Translations under genes and position numbers: made by a program
Source: Rhyzopertha dominica
Lineage: Eukaryota; Arthropoda; Insecta; Coleoptera; Bostrichidae
Length of the DNA stretch: 64,000 bases
Reading direction: 5' to 3'
Assembly (NCBI GenBank): GCA_025024175.1
Contig: QCXZ01000137.1
Span: 496,001-560,000 of the forward strand
Notes under the pieces: model-generated
The model's database searches: none
What the model was told of the DNA's origin: nothing
Seen by the model: the letters and a program-made list of their open reading frames with translations, nothing else
Shown here: positions 42,546-54,437 of the stretch, in pieces
Numbering within the stretch: the stretch's first letter is position 1
How the letters are laid out: each line of letters starts with the position of its first letter

Positions 42546-44552
42546 ACCTACAGCCATTTGTTTTTGAGTTTTTTTTCCGAAACGTAATAAGAAAAATACC
42601 CTCGCGTATTGGAATTTTTACGAGAAAAGACTGCGTACTTAAACCAAGTCAGCATTAATACTTCCAGTAAACGTTTGTGGAAAGCTCTAAATTACTTACA
42701 CGTCCAGCGAGGTGGGAAGTCCTGTGACATATCACCATACTCTGCTAATGAAATAAATAACTACTTTATGTCGGTATTTTCTCCATCCAATAACTGTTCC
42801 AATGAAGTAAAACAATTTGATAGAAAACTTTTTAATGAAAATACTAAATTTTATATGAAATTAATTTCCTCTGAAGATGTTGCTAATGTTATTCTTGCTT
42901 TGAAATCAAATGCAGTTGGACACGACGGCGTTTCTTCTAAGATGTTGAAATTCTGTTGCCCTGTTATTTACAACTATGTTGCTCACATTATCAATTGTTG
43001 TTTCGAGCACAGTTATTATCCCAATGATTGAAAACTCGCTTTAATACGAACTTTGCCTAAAACTGATGAAATTAAATCTGTATCCGATTTGAGACCAATC
43101 AGAATCTTGCCTGTGCTGTCTAAGGTATGTGAAAAGTTTCTTCGTAAACAAATATATAATTATGTTTGTGAAGCTAAAATTATACCCGAAAACCAGTCAG
43201 GGTTTCGTACTCATTAAAGTACAACAACTGCGTTGACTAATTTGGTGGACGAGTGCATTGGATCCCTCGATGCTAACAGGGCAAATCTTTTGGTTTCATT
43301 GGATATTTCAAAAACTTTTGATACACTAGATCATATATTGCTTTGTAGTAAATTGACTTACTACGGTTTTGATGAGGTTTCTGTTAATTTCTTCCGATGT
43401 TATTTGCTCAATAGGTGCCAGCGAGTCTTGCTGGGTGGTGAAATATATGTTGTAGACAGAGTGACGTCGGGAGTCCCTCAAGGATTCATCCTGGGACCAA
43501 TTTTGTTTTTAATTTACACCGCTGATTTACTCTCGAAACCCAAATTTTCAACTTGCGTGGCATGCGCTGGCTATACTTACCTTTTACACCATTTCAACCC
43601 ACAGAACATAGAGAGGGCATGCTTAGAAATGAATGAGGACCTAGGCAACATTAGTGAATGCTCTAGTAATATTAACTTTAACTTGAACAGCGCAATAAGT
43701 TTTCTGTAGTATATTTCGCGTCAAAATCGTCACAAAAATGTTTTGTGAAGGATGATATTAAAGTACATGGGAATCATAATCAACTGCCTGTATATGAAAG
43801 GATCAAAAGTCTTGGTTTACGTATAGATAATGACCTTCGTTTTAAAAATCACGTGTCTTCTGTTAGTAAGAATGTTATGTTGCTTTAAAGCTCTTGTACT
43901 CTAATCATCTTATTAGCAACTTTAAACTTAGAAAAAAATTATGCGAATCTCTGGTAATCCCTCACTTACTTTATTGTTTTATGGTATGCCGTTAATAAAT
44001 ACAATCTTCAGAAGGTGCAGAATAACTGCTGCGGATTCATATTTGGACTAAAAAAGTATGCTCGTATCAGTAAGTGCATATAGCAACTTAAATGGTTAAA
44101 AATTGATCAACTTTTTCATTACCACCTTGCAACTTTCTTGTTTCGTGTCTTTCGATCCTCTTCGCCAAAATACTTGCGTGATAAGTTTCATAATCGTCGC
44201 AGCTTGCATTGCACTGATTTTTCTCTTAGATATGTCCACCATTTATCAATGCCTAGCTTCCCAACCTCCCTAAACAAGCGGTCTTTTACTTATAATGGTA
44301 TAAAATGTTATAATGAACACTATGATTTGTTTACTAAAATATGCTCTGTAGAAAGTTTCGAAAAAACAAATGATGTATAGGTTAAGCCATTAGCTTGTAA
44401 TTATAGTCAAAGCATGGCACTATAGTTGTCTATGTTTTTGGTTTGTTTATTTCTCATATTGAACTAAGTTTTTTTTGGGTTGAGTGAAACAGCTACGCTA
44501 GACTTCGCCCAATAGTATGTTTAAATAAAGTCCTATTATTATTATTATTATT
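42546..44552 (+). mobile_element. 5'-truncated non-LTR retrotransposon (CR1/Jockey-like) with (TTA)n tail
   Basis: The element begins within ORF2, before RT (an earlier frame reads KNTLAYWNFYEKRL near 42590), and ends in a (TTA)n microsatellite at 44535-44552, the typical 3' end of several LINE clades. RT motifs are in order: HDGVSSKMLKFC, SDLRPIRILPVLSK, VSLDISKTFDTLDH, TSGVPQGFILGPILFLIYT. The catalytic box is changed to CAGYTYLLHHF. Clade assignment is by motif impression only. Confidence 0.85.
42609..44380 (+). pseudogene. LINE reverse transcriptase, inactivated
   Basis: Three open pieces (42609-43031, 43233-43709, 44138-44380) belong to one RT/C-terminal frame broken by stop codons (TGA at 43029, TAA at 43216) and frameshifts. 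The YADD catalytic aspartates are lost (AGYT), so the protein could not be active. The pieces are collinear with no rearrangement. Confidence 0.85.
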
Positions 44553-46499
44553 AAGTTTACAGAACTTCTAGAAGGTTTACCATTCCAAACAAAATTAATA
44601 TCGTATATCAACATAATGGAGCTCCGTTTTTTTAAACAGAAACATCTACATAGTCAAAAATGAAGTACATATATTCAGCAATACACCAGACGAGCTTAGT
44701 AACTACTGGAAGTAGTATAACAGCTTATCAGATACAGCTTTAGAATTTTTGGGATGATGTATATTTGATAGTATTATTTTATATAAATTATTGTTCCAAC
44801 CTAACTTTTAATTTTTAGGAAGCGCTGCAGGTGCAGTTATTTCCTTTTTACGTTGTTAGACAAAGTATAAAACATATGTCTTGACAGATAGTTCTGAAAT
44901 GATGATGAGCTGTTTGCGAAAAAGGTGACTCCAGTAAGATAGAAAATGGGAACATATTTGAAATGAAATACATGAAATCATTTGAATTCTTGCAACTTAA
45001 AGGACCACGTATGATTTAATTTACCGATCGCTAACTTTCTTAACTTAATATCCCAAAGGTGGAACTCTCTCGCAAAATTACAGCTTATCCACTTTCCAAA
45101 CGCATTTTTCACCCCCACCGCCCCCAAGGCTCCTTTTATATCCGCGAATTCACATCATCAAAGTAAGTTACGTACTTTTCCCCTTGTGAATTTTTAAGGG
45201 TGTGTTGGCACGTGAGACAAGGGGTTAGGGGCTGGAATAAAATGGTCGTTAGGGCGGTGGCGTGAGTGGCGGGAATAATGGTAAACGAAGTAAAACGAAT
45301 TCCTTATCGTGTTCGATCACTAAGGGGTCTGAAATTTTTTGCGCTGTGGTAATATTTTGGATCGATGGGGTGGATTGTTTATTCGGAATGTCGACAACTG
45401 CGTGTTTTGCTTGTGTATACCACCAGTAATTCGCATTCCACTTTATTATATAATTTGACTGTCTGATTTGAAAGCTGGTGATCGACATTTTCATGTAAGC
45501 TGCTTTCTGGGTGTGTAAACTGAACTAAAATTATACCTAGGCCAAAGATAGGGTAGCATAAAATATTAGGTGTATTTTAAAAAATCCATTGGGGTTTAGT
45601 TAAATTTTTTGTCTTTGAGATAAATACTATTGGAATCGTAAAACTATTACATTTTTCTCTTTCTCTGGTTGTTTATTCTACTAAGACAAGTGACAATCGA
45701 AAAGTTTACTTTAAAACCTTTTCAAAGAGATGCTTTTCTGTCAAACTCTTGAGTGATACAAATGAATAAAAATTGTAAGAATGCTGTAGACCTTAGTTAT
45801 TGAATATAAAATTTGTATAGTAATGCAACTCTCTTACCGTTTTTACAACCCTGCAATGCTATTTACCTTTCATTTACAGGCACAGTTGGAACGGCACGCG
45901 ACCCCTCATAAATCAAACCCTCTCTTTGTGATTTTGCGAATTTCCAGTGCCGGCTTTAAGCTGTTTTAAAACTCGTTTTTTGTTTGTTTAGTGTATATTA
46001 TTCTAAGTAGTTTTTAATCATTCGGATAGTAAGAGGTTTTACATCGATCGTTTTTATTTACGTCTCAAAATGAATTGTACGTAGTTTTAGATGAGTAGCA
46101 ACATTATTTTGCACAAGCAAAGCATATCTAGTTATAGTGAAATTTGTAATCTAACTAGACAACATGCACATCTGAGCATTTTTAATATGCAAAGAAATAT
46201 CTCGCATTTCTAAATATTTTTATTTTGATTTTTAACATTCCTGTAATATTTATATCCTGTGAATATGTTCAATGCTGTGCTAGCCGAAAATTATAAACAA
46301 TACATTTTAATATTTTTACAATCTTTTAACTATTGGAAACATGCGGTTAACGGGTAACATAACTAAATATGTAAATAAAAGACAAGTATTTTAAAAGAAA
46401 ATAATAAGAATATATATATTTTTTTTTATCTAAAGCTCTAAATACAAAAAAATAATTCCCTAAATCTATTATATTTGTACAAAAAAGTCTAACAAGTTT
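44553..46499. other. 1.9 kb without a recognised gene
   Basis: AT-rich, with a CCCCCACCGCCCCC patch near 45112 and short open frames only. The last 150 bases may belong to the flank of the transposon that follows. Confidence 0.45.
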
Positions 46500-47500
46500 A
46501 CACCGACATAACTTAAATTTATTAATTATTATCATCATCATCACTACTGTCAAATTCTAAATCACTGCTAACATCATCATTAACATGTATTATAAAATTT
46601 TGAAAATTTGGGGATACATAGCTATTTTCAATTTCAATAACATGCTTAATACAGCTTTTCCACAGTTCTTTCGTTATACTACTTACCTCTCTACGCACTA
46701 AATCCACAACTCCATCTATTGTTTCTTCGTATTCCTTTTTTAAGCGTACTCCACACTAATTCAATTGGGTTTAGGACGCAATAATACGGTGGCAAACGCA
46801 TAACTATATGTCCATGTCCTTTCGCTAGTTCATCAACTCGATATTGCTTAGGTATGTTGAGATTTTTTATTATTGCCAACAGATCTTTTTTGGTAACTTC
46901 CATCCGGAATTGTAATTTTATTCTTTTTCATGCAATCAATTGTTTTTATTTTTTTTTGTAGCTGATGTTGGCGCCTTGTTCATTAATTTTGAATGATAAC
47001 TCGCGTTATCCATGACTATAACAGATCCTGGTGGTAGCCCTGGCAGTAACTGCTGCTGAAACCAAGTTTCAAAAAGTGCAGAGTCCATGTCGCAAGGGTA
47101 GTCAGCAGAACAATTTTGGGTCTGTTTCGCTGACAGTAATAAGCCATTTTCCACCCATCCATCACTTCCTCCCGCATGAAGAATTATAATTCTTTTTCCT
47201 CTCGAAGGTGGTGCTTGCAGAACGCAGTTATTTGTCTCATCTGCCAAACCTTTTTTTATCAAGTCGTGGGTGTCGTACCACGTTTCATCCAAATATACGA
47301 TATTACGATTTTCTTGGCGGTACCTTCTGATTTCGATTTTTTATGTTTTCTTTGGCATCTTGGGTTTCTTGTTTTCTTCAATCTGCACTTCCATGTCAGC
47401 GTCAGCAACTTCATTCTGAGCGGTACTTGGAGCAGCTTTTTCCCAAGGACGGAACATTTTTCGCTTCTCTTGTCTCGCGCACAGAAATACTAAGACTGAA
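46500..47500 (-). pseudogene. IS630/Tc1/mariner-superfamily DDE transposase, broken
   Basis: On the minus strand the pieces read, in order: RQENRNIVYLDETWYDTHD (first catalytic Asp in YLDETW); GKRIIILHAGGSDGWVENG; LPPGSVIVMDNASYHSKL (second Asp in VMDNASYH); and MRLPPYYCVLNPIELVWSTL (Glu in NPIELVW). A C-terminal part follows (ITKELWKSCIKHVIEIENSY) and an acidic tail. This is the insect transposase group with a 'DETW ... MDNASYH ... NPIELIW' signature. Stops and frameshifts near 46920 and 47340 inactivate it. Clear terminal inverted repeats were not found. Confidence 0.8.
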
Positions 47501-48300
47501 TGCTAGTTTTGGTTTGACCGGTAGTGAGCTTTAAATAATCCGATGTGCTTATATATCTTCCGAAAATCGGACCGAAATTTATAGTAATCCGGTTATTTGC
47601 GGTAACTTGTGAGGGGCCGCCTGCTGTTCGAGATAAAAGCTAAATTTTATTGCAGGGTGGTAATAACGGTAAGAGGGTTGCATTACTATAATAAAATTTT
47701 GTGTAAAATTAGATCGTTGTTCCCTAATTGCACCAAACCGTGTGGAAGACAAAAACCTCGCCTTCGGCAAACTCCTCCTGAAAATTGCCGTCAACTTTGA
47801 TGAGTGTCTTTGTGTGCTAAAACCGTCTTGTCCTCGAGCCGTCGACGTAACAGTAGCTGCACTCATCCACTCAGCTGCACAATGGAGCCTAAAGGGCGCT
47901 CCGCAAAAATGAAACCAACACGGCATTATTATGCCACCTACGTATAGGAAACGTGTAGCTTCCCCGCTTCTAATTGTCCGCTTCTGCTGCGGTCGTGGAT
48001 TTATTAAAATCGCAAGGCGGATCTGCTGTACCTGCAACTCCTGACCCTTGTCTCCCTTTGATTAAGCTTTGGCACTGACAACGCGGTTTTGAGTCCCACA
48101 GGGGNCGTTACGCGTGTTGAGATTGTTTATATTGGGGCCACCAATAAGTAGAGACGCCTTAATGAAGCTTTGCGGCCACTGGGCGAACGATCGATGGGTC
48201 CAGGGAAACAAAAGGCTTCCTTGTTAAATATTATTGTCGCTTCACACGTTGATAACAAAGCAGGTTCTGGAACGGTCTCGATTTTCATATTTATGAAAAG
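47501..48300. other. 0.8 kb without a supported gene
   Basis: A 152-codon minus-strand frame (47579-48037) lies here, but its composition (Arg/Gln-rich start, no motif) suggests a chance frame. One N at 48105. Confidence 0.35.
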
Positions 48301-48660
48301 AGGAGTCGTTCATTTCCGCAAGTGAACTTACTTCAAGGGTCAGTTTTGGCACGTACTCTATCAAAAATATTGTTGCCATCATTTTTCCCCGAAGATTGCC
48401 TTGGCTTTTTTTGGGCGAGGGAGAGTGTAAAACCACTGCTTGCAATTTTTGGTAGGCGGGTCCCAGTGATAAATCCATCTATCGTCTCCTGTCAGAGTTT
48501 TCGCGAAGAAATCGCTGTTTTGTAAAGCGTTCAAATTTTCTTGCGTAATCTTTCATTTTCCTTGTTCGCGAAGGACTTTTCTAATGTCCAAATCATCATG
48601 CAAAATTTTCACAACATTTGTTGATCCGAAGACATTTCCTTGACAATAACAGAGACTTTC
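48301..48660 (-). pseudogene. Fragment of a classical mariner (DD34D, SETMAR-like) transposase
   Basis: On the minus strand, in shifting frames, TLTGDDRWIYHWDPPTK and LPRPKKAKAIFGEK (48380-48515) match the mariner core 'TGDE.WVY.YDPETK ... PRPKKAK', with the first catalytic Asp in GDD. This is followed by KMMATIF in another frame. Upstream, ALQNSDFFAKT fits the preceding mariner segment. The rest of the catalytic domain is missing. It is ancient and non-functional. Confidence 0.7.
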
Positions 48661-49579
48661 AATCAGATTTTGGATTTTACCTTTTTTTCTGTGTTACAAT
48701 CATAAAATACACCAGGTGGCTTACACAGTGTTGTTGCGGTGATAACAGTGTTCTTTATTATTGCAATTTTTTTCGGAATCTGGTGTCTCGCTGTCAGGCA
48801 AGTAAAATATTATAATACAAATGATGTACATTTTGTCGTCCTACAAATTTCAACGAACGATTTTCTTATTAATTTTCACCCCAAAATGGATTCGGTGAAC
48901 TAAATTTTATATTGGATGGTTTCAAAGGTGTATTTCTGTACGGGCCTGACAAACTTCTGTCGAATATTTACGTGATACGTCCTTTTACCGAAAGGTTTTG
49001 TAACTCGATGCTGTTCACTTGTGTTAAAAAGTATCCGAAGAAAGAAATTATTAACAGACCTAGTGTACTGTTTTTAATTTCTCCCAATGTTTCTTCATTC
49101 AGACCATGGAAATTTTTCAAGTCACATATTTATTATACATGTATGGAGGATATCTGGAATCATGGAGATTCTGTCTTTAAATGGGTGTGATTAAAATTTA
49201 TTAATTTCAGTTTCCATCTGATAAGAAATTTTAATCAATCAATCATGTTATGGTCTGTTTCGATAGTAAAATGTTGACCCGTTACTTAGATACGGCCTGA
49301 AATGCTTAATTAATGTAAACTGTTTTTTAGAACCAGGGTAGGCTAAGATTCAGCTTTGTACCTTCTGGTGTAATCACTTGACCAAGAAAAGCAACATCCT
49401 CGCGCAGAATTATCTAGATTATGTCTTAGTTAAGGTAAATTAGTCGTCCATTGGCATAGAACACATTTTACGGACGAATTGGAGCTTACCCATAACTATT
49501 TAAGAGGTACCGGGCGCGTTCCTTACCCAAATGGCAGGCGTAGACGACACTCGTAGTGTCCGTTGTTTACACGCAACAT
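48661..49579. other. 0.9 kb without a recognised gene
   Basis: AT-rich. A 92-codon plus-strand frame (48912-49190) shows no domain. Confidence 0.45.
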
Positions 49580-49905
49580 GATTAACTGAATGCGATCAAA
49601 AGCGGTCCTCGAATCGTCGTCGCGTATGCGCGCGTTTCGACCGCGAAACCGTCCTCGTCAGCGGCCGCGGGTGTCGAATCAATCCCGCCGAAAACAATCG
49701 CCGATTTCGCCCCCCCCCCCGGACCCCGCGGTACACCTGTAACCCACCTGTGCAGCGCGCAAGTGCCGTCGTCGCCGACAGCCGACCCCGACGCCGACGC
49801 TCCTCCAGTGCTACGAGACGGCGTACGGACGCTGGACGCGTGCGAAAAGAGTCGAGACCGTCGCCGTAACAACACAGTGTGTGCGTTCTACACATCGTGT
49901 GTGCA
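49580..49905. promoter_or_regulatory. CpG-rich island with paired CACCTG boxes
   Basis: About 320 bp are strikingly rich in C, G and CpG compared with the AT-rich surroundings. The block has GCGGCCGC at 49661, a run of ten C near 49710 and two CACCTGT motifs 12 bases apart (about 49734 and 49746), typical of Snail/Scratch-type or bHLH sites. CACGTG occurs at about 49904. It may mark a promoter or a non-coding first exon. Overlapping open frames on the minus strand are compositional. Confidence 0.45.
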
Positions 49906-50390
49906 CGTGTTCAATCGATAACTGCGTGTAGTCGCCCTCGAAGAGTGTNGGTGGNTTGGTTGTGGGTACCTGGTGGATGGGAGCGGTGACTGGGGGTTCG
50001 AAGTACCGAGTCGGAAGAATGTTGACGGATTTTTGTTGTAGAGGTTTGAGGAAGGCATAATCGAGTTCGTAACTAATTATCTGTTGGAAATCCGTCAAGT
50101 AGGATGGAAAAATAATGAGAAGGGATTTTTTGGTTGAGGGTAAATAATTTTTAACTCTCTCCGTTTCTTTGACATCACTGCACACATCCAGTAAGATTAT
50201 TTTTTATCACGTTACCACAGTAATAATCTTCAGCACATTTTTTTTTTTGCTATACTCGTGTTCTTCCAAATTCCCTGATGTCCAGAATTATCTAGAAAAT
50301 TTGCTAATGACAGTTAATAATATGAATGCTGTACAATACTGGTTGGCAAAGTTTTTAAAACGTTGCTACCTTTTTGCTTTTATCACCATA
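49906..50390. other. 0.5 kb flank of the CpG-rich island, no gene
   Basis: Open frames on both strands are short and unremarkable. Two N bases lie at 49950 and 49955. It borders the Tc1 element. Confidence 0.4.
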
Positions 50391-50392
50391 TA

Positions 50393-50620
50393 CGAGCCCA
50401 GGCTCATAATAGTTCGGCCGGCCGGCATTTTCAGTTACATGCTTTAAAAAATTCTGATACCAACACGGACTGTGACAAATTACTGTGAAACTGTTTATAC
50501 TACATTAGAGCACGGACCTTGAACTTCCAAAAGCAAACAATTTTATTTCATTTACGTGAACGGCAATAATTACAGAACGAAAAATGTAATTCAACTAACA
50601 GGTCATAATAGTTCGGCCAC
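50393..50620. repeat. Left inverted repeat of the Tc1 element
   Basis: This matches the reverse complement of 51860-52086 with substitutions and small gaps. It includes two ATAATAGTTCGGCC sites about 195 bp apart. Confidence 0.85.
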
Positions 50621-50654
50621 ATCAACTGACGGGTCATAAGAGTTCGGCCAACAT

Positions 50655-51739
50655 TTAATACTGTGTAACACCACCTTTGTTAGCAACAACGGCTTTAATT
50701 CTGCTAGGCATTGTAGCCACGAGCCTTGCACATTCCTCTTGTAGCGTTTTGTCCCATATAGCCTGCAAGGTGGCTTTTAATTCGTTGACGGTACGCGCTG
50801 GAGTTTTACGAAGCTGTTTCTTCATATTATGCCACAAGGTCTCAATTGGAGATAAATCCGGACTGGAAGAGGTCCATTTTAATACCGGTATTTTATGTTC
50901 TTGCAACCATGTTTGAACTATTTTTGCCGTATGACACGGCGCTCCATCTTGCTGGAACATAAATTCGCCTTCGGCCGTTTGACAATTCGGTATGGAGGGT
51001 AAAAAATTTTCTTCGAGAATGTCTCTGTATTTCTGCGCGTTAACAGTGCCGTCAATAATACACAGACTACCCACACCCCTAGCAGACATACAACCCCAAA
51101 CTATCACAGACCCTGGGAACTTGACTTTTTTACCAAACAGTCATTGTGGTATGCTTCTGAAGATGTGCGTAAAATTCTTTTTCGCGTGTCACCCACCATA
51201 CCTCCAATTTCGTCTCATCACTCCAAATGATACTATTCCATTGCATTNGTGTCCAGTTTTTGTGTTCCCGCGCCCATTTTAGTCTGTTCTTCATCTGTAG
51301 TTTGGTCAAAAGGGGTTTTTCTTTTGCCTAGTAGAAAAATCAAATTAAATTATAAGTGCTTGTACTCCAAAAGAAAAAGTAATAATACCTTATAAAATTT
51401 GTAACCTATTTTTTTGATACATCTCTTTGTTGTGNATAATGAAACGTCCTTTAAAATGCGAGCCCTCCATAGTACTGTTAGTTCTTTAGCATTGCACCGT
51501 CGGTTTGTTCTGATAATTTTACGCAAAGCTTTCTTATCTGCTCCGGTAATTTGACTTGGTCGGCCAGGTTTGTTTTTTTGATGGACCCCGCCAGTTCTTT
51601 TGTATAAATTGATAATGTCTTGCACTGTAGAGCGCGGAACTGAGTGCGAAGCAGATATTTTACGCCCCGAAATGCCCTGGTCGTGGGCTTTACACATAGA
51701 AATACGCAAATCTTCACTAACAGGCATGCCACGAGGCAT
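50655..51739 (-). pseudogene. Tc1 transposase (DD34E) with a 61-bp intron; frame broken once
   Basis: Exon 1 (51739-51389) starts MPRGMPVSEDLRISMC and carries the paired-like HTH (GISGRKISASHSVPRSTVQD) and GRPS. A GTATTA donor and a CTACTAG acceptor remove 51388-51328. Exon 2 (51327-50655) continues AKEKPLLTKLQMKNRLKWAR. Catalytic residues are WSDETK, FQQDGAPCHT and SPDLSPIETLW, with 34 residues between the last two. Between WSDETK and GSVIVWGCMS the frame shifts near an A run (about 51180) and meets a TGA. A consensus error cannot be excluded, since N bases lie at 51247 and 51435. Confidence 0.88.
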
Positions 51740-51859
51740 TTTACTTGAAAACTGTTGCAAAATAAAGTATAAGCTACGCTTGACAGATAGTTGTTGATTT
51801 ATTCCGTATACGTTTTGTTTTGGCAGGCCGCCTCGTGTTTCCATGGCTAATGGGATACA

Positions 51860-52086
51860 TGGCCGAACTATTATGACCCGTTAGTTGAATTACATTTTTG
51901 GTTCTGTAATTATTGCCGTTCACGTAAATGAAATAAAGTTGTTTGCTTTTGTAAGTTCAAGGTATGTGTTTTAATGTAGTATAAACAGTTTTGCAGCAAT
52001 TTGTCACAGTTTGAGTTGGTATCAGAACTTTTTAAAGCATGTAACTGAACATGCGAGCCGGCCGAACTATTACGAGCCTGGGCTCG
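51860..52086. repeat. Right inverted repeat of the Tc1 element
   Basis: Mirror of the left repeat; GGCCGAACTATTATGACC (about 51862) and GCCGAACTATTACGAGCC (about 52060) are the two inner and outer sites. Confidence 0.85.
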
Positions 52087-52171
52087 TATGTTGATACAGA
52101 TTCTTTTAATGAAACGGTTATGAAAACAGAATTTCTAACATTTTCCAAATATGAGGGTGAATGCTTTCAGC

Positions 52172-52880
52172 GTCCATAAATATAAGATAATATTTTCTCG
52201 GAAAGATCGCTGTCTCTTGAAAACACTGACAAAAAGTTATTAGTCTGGCGTTTCGATTACACCTGCAATCTTTGTCAAAGACAAATCACCAAGGAAGCGA
52301 GACGTCATAGAAACAACGTGCCAACCTGATAAAAAAGAACCTAACTGCGGAAAAGGAACTACCTACCTACTATAGATATACACGAACTACTTGATAAAAG
52401 ATAACTACAAAATTGCCTTCCAAATGTCACCTAACTCATAATTTCCACAGTACCTATTAAAATTATTAGTATTCCTACAAATTTCTATAGCTTCTTTTAT
52501 TAGACGTTGGTGATAATATTTTTCTGTGTGTAAAATTTTTGTTGTCAAAGTCAATCATGTGTTTAGTTCAAACGCGTTCCTACTTTTCTTTTAGTTTGAC
52601 ACCTTCACTCTCTTATAACTTTTTGTCAGTGTTTTCAAGAGACAGCGATCTTTCCGAAAAAATATTATTTTAAGATCATTAGTAATTCCGGATACTTTTG
52701 AGGTAGGTATTCGAGATAGTTGTTGGTAGTTTCCTCAACTAATAATTCGTTTCATAATCTATTCTATCTAAACTTACTGTGACTGAACCTTTATCTGCCC
52801 TAGTAAAGTATGACCGATTTATCTGTATTCAAATCCTTCGGTCTGTGTCTAAACATATGATAAGATTTAAAACGCAATTG
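52172..52880 (-). mobile_element. Penelope-like retroelement remnant with inverted flanking repeats
   Basis: On the minus strand, 52690-52880 reads FTRADKGSVTVSLDRIDYE, the Penelope RT-type N-terminal motif (ADKGN.V..LD..DY). Further on, 52430-52560 reads KILHTEKYYHQRLIKEAIEI, the usual C-terminal segment after the GIY-YIG domain. The parts between are deleted. A 50-bp sequence (core CGGAAAGATCGCTGTCTC) lies at 52190-52230 and in inverted form at 52610-52660. This is an arrangement compatible with the pseudo-LTRs of Penelope-like elements. Identification is by motif memory, without a search. Confidence 0.6.
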
Positions 52881-53300
52881 TTAAAGGTGGTCAATGCAAC
52901 GATATTAATAGTTATAGGCCAAGTTATGCATAAGTTTATATTTGGAAAATATTATTGATCGGAATAATAATTCATGGTTAAAAATACTGTTATCGAAGAA
53001 ATCTATTATTACTTTTACATTAACACTAGATCACAGGTTGACGCTGTTTACATCGACTTTAACAAGGTCTTTGACAAAATTAAGCATTAGAGAGACCTGC
53101 GATTTTGAGTTTCTGTACTTGGCATATGTCAAATCCATTCAGGTAACATCCAGTGCGCCTCAGGGTAGTTACTTGGAGCCTTCGTTTTTCATTACATACA
53201 TCAACAGTACAAAAACTTGATTTCAGCATTGCAGTGTGGTGCTTTATGCTGATAGTTTGAAGTTTGTCACCACCAAGGATTGAAATTTCATTGCCAAAAT
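52881..53300 (+). pseudogene. Highly decayed LINE reverse transcriptase fragment
   Basis: Plus-strand frames contain VTSSAPQGSYLEPSFFITYI (about 53142-53200), matching the RT motif SGVPQGS.LGP..F. This is followed in another frame by VVLYADSLKFV (53235-53265), a YADD box with the second Asp changed. Multiple frameshifts. Too short to assign a clade. Confidence 0.6.
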
Positions 53301-54437
53301 CTCTGTCTCCTCTATGTTCTCTCGTGAAGACGAATAATACTGTTATTAAAGTGGTTGTAGACACAGTTATTAAAATTGGTGTGGGGATTGTTAACTGATT
53401 TGCTTCAAAACTGTGCATCTCCACTAATAACAAAGATATTGGTATGAATCAAAAAAGAAAACGTTCAGGCTACAGTTTACACACCCTGTAGATACTGAAG
53501 ACTGAAACTTGAATGAAAATTTGGAAAACAGTATCGTTGCTGAGAAATGAAACTACAATTGAAACAAAAAATGATCAAAATCGGATTAGCCGTTCAAGAG
53601 AAAATCCATTGTAAAATTCTAGTCAAATCGTTTTTTATCATCTTATTAGATACTTTTCCCTTTTCTAGTTCTTTGGATTGTATGTGAGCGTCCGTCCAAG
53701 TTTAAAGCCGTTCATTAGAAACTTTCCAAAGTTACATCTCTTTAATTGGACGTCTGCATCCCCAAAACAAATTATTCACCCTCCATTGCGTCCTAAACAG
53801 CTCGAATTGATCTGCCCATTTTCCATCCATCATAACTGTTCGAAGACATTGAAAAATNGAANCGGAACGATTAATAGAGTTAGGCCTGAGCGAATAGCCG
53901 ACTTACAAAAGGGTTTCGGCGACTTATTGAGAGATACATCAAAGAATTTCGCNCCCAATTTGGCAGGGTAAAGAATTAATGACGATCGNGATCTGAAAGC
54001 TCGTTAGATGTTGGAACATGATAAAATTGCTGTTTAATGTCGTTGAAAACGTACTGGTACGTCGTTCGTGGTTTGGAACGCGTTTTCTGCTTTTTTAGTT
54101 TCGGAAACTGAAAACATTTCCAACCTGGACCGGGATAAATGAACAAATAACCCCTCCGGCGCAAACCTTCATTATTGTACCGTCCATTATTCTCGTGTTT
54201 AAAAAAGCAGCTTCATTGCGTTGTTACAATACCGCGTGACAGTGGCGTAGGTGGAAATAATACAATTTTTCTAGTGCTGAATCTGTATTACGACAGTCTT
54301 TCTAAAACATTAATAGATTTATAATCAAAATGTGTAATGTTGAAGCGTTTTGAAATTGAATTGTAATTGAAGATAGCAAAAAATCGTCACACTACTACTT
54401 ATCCTTTTACGTATAAGCTTACAACTTACTTACTTAT
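53301..54437. other. 1.1 kb without a recognised gene
   Basis: No supported coding region. N bases at 53858, 53862, 53953 and 53990 show poor consensus here. The 97-codon frame at 53678-53971 shows no domain. Confidence 0.4.

Larger units (their letters stand above)
50393..52086 (-). mobile_element. Tc1-family transposon with long inverted repeats
   Basis: A 1694-bp element between TA dinucleotides (50391-50392 and 52087-52088). Inverted repeats extend about 230 bp. Their tips are CGAGCCCAGGCTCATAATAG, where GAGCC/GGCTC is itself a small palindrome. ATAATAGTTCGGCC or close variants occur at the tip and again about 200 bp inside on both ends, plus a third variant on the left (50637), an IR/DR-like arrangement of transposase sites. 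The transposase is encoded on the minus strand and has one intron. Confidence 0.93.

Noticed and set aside
47579..48037. 152-codon minus-strand open frame
   Set aside because: No motif, no splice or promoter support and unusual low-complexity composition; likely a chance frame in a GC-richer patch.
49582..49895. Two overlapping minus-strand frames of 97 and 99 codons, Arg/Ser/Gly-rich
   Set aside because: Both are open only because the CpG island has few stop codons; they overlap in different frames and show no domain.
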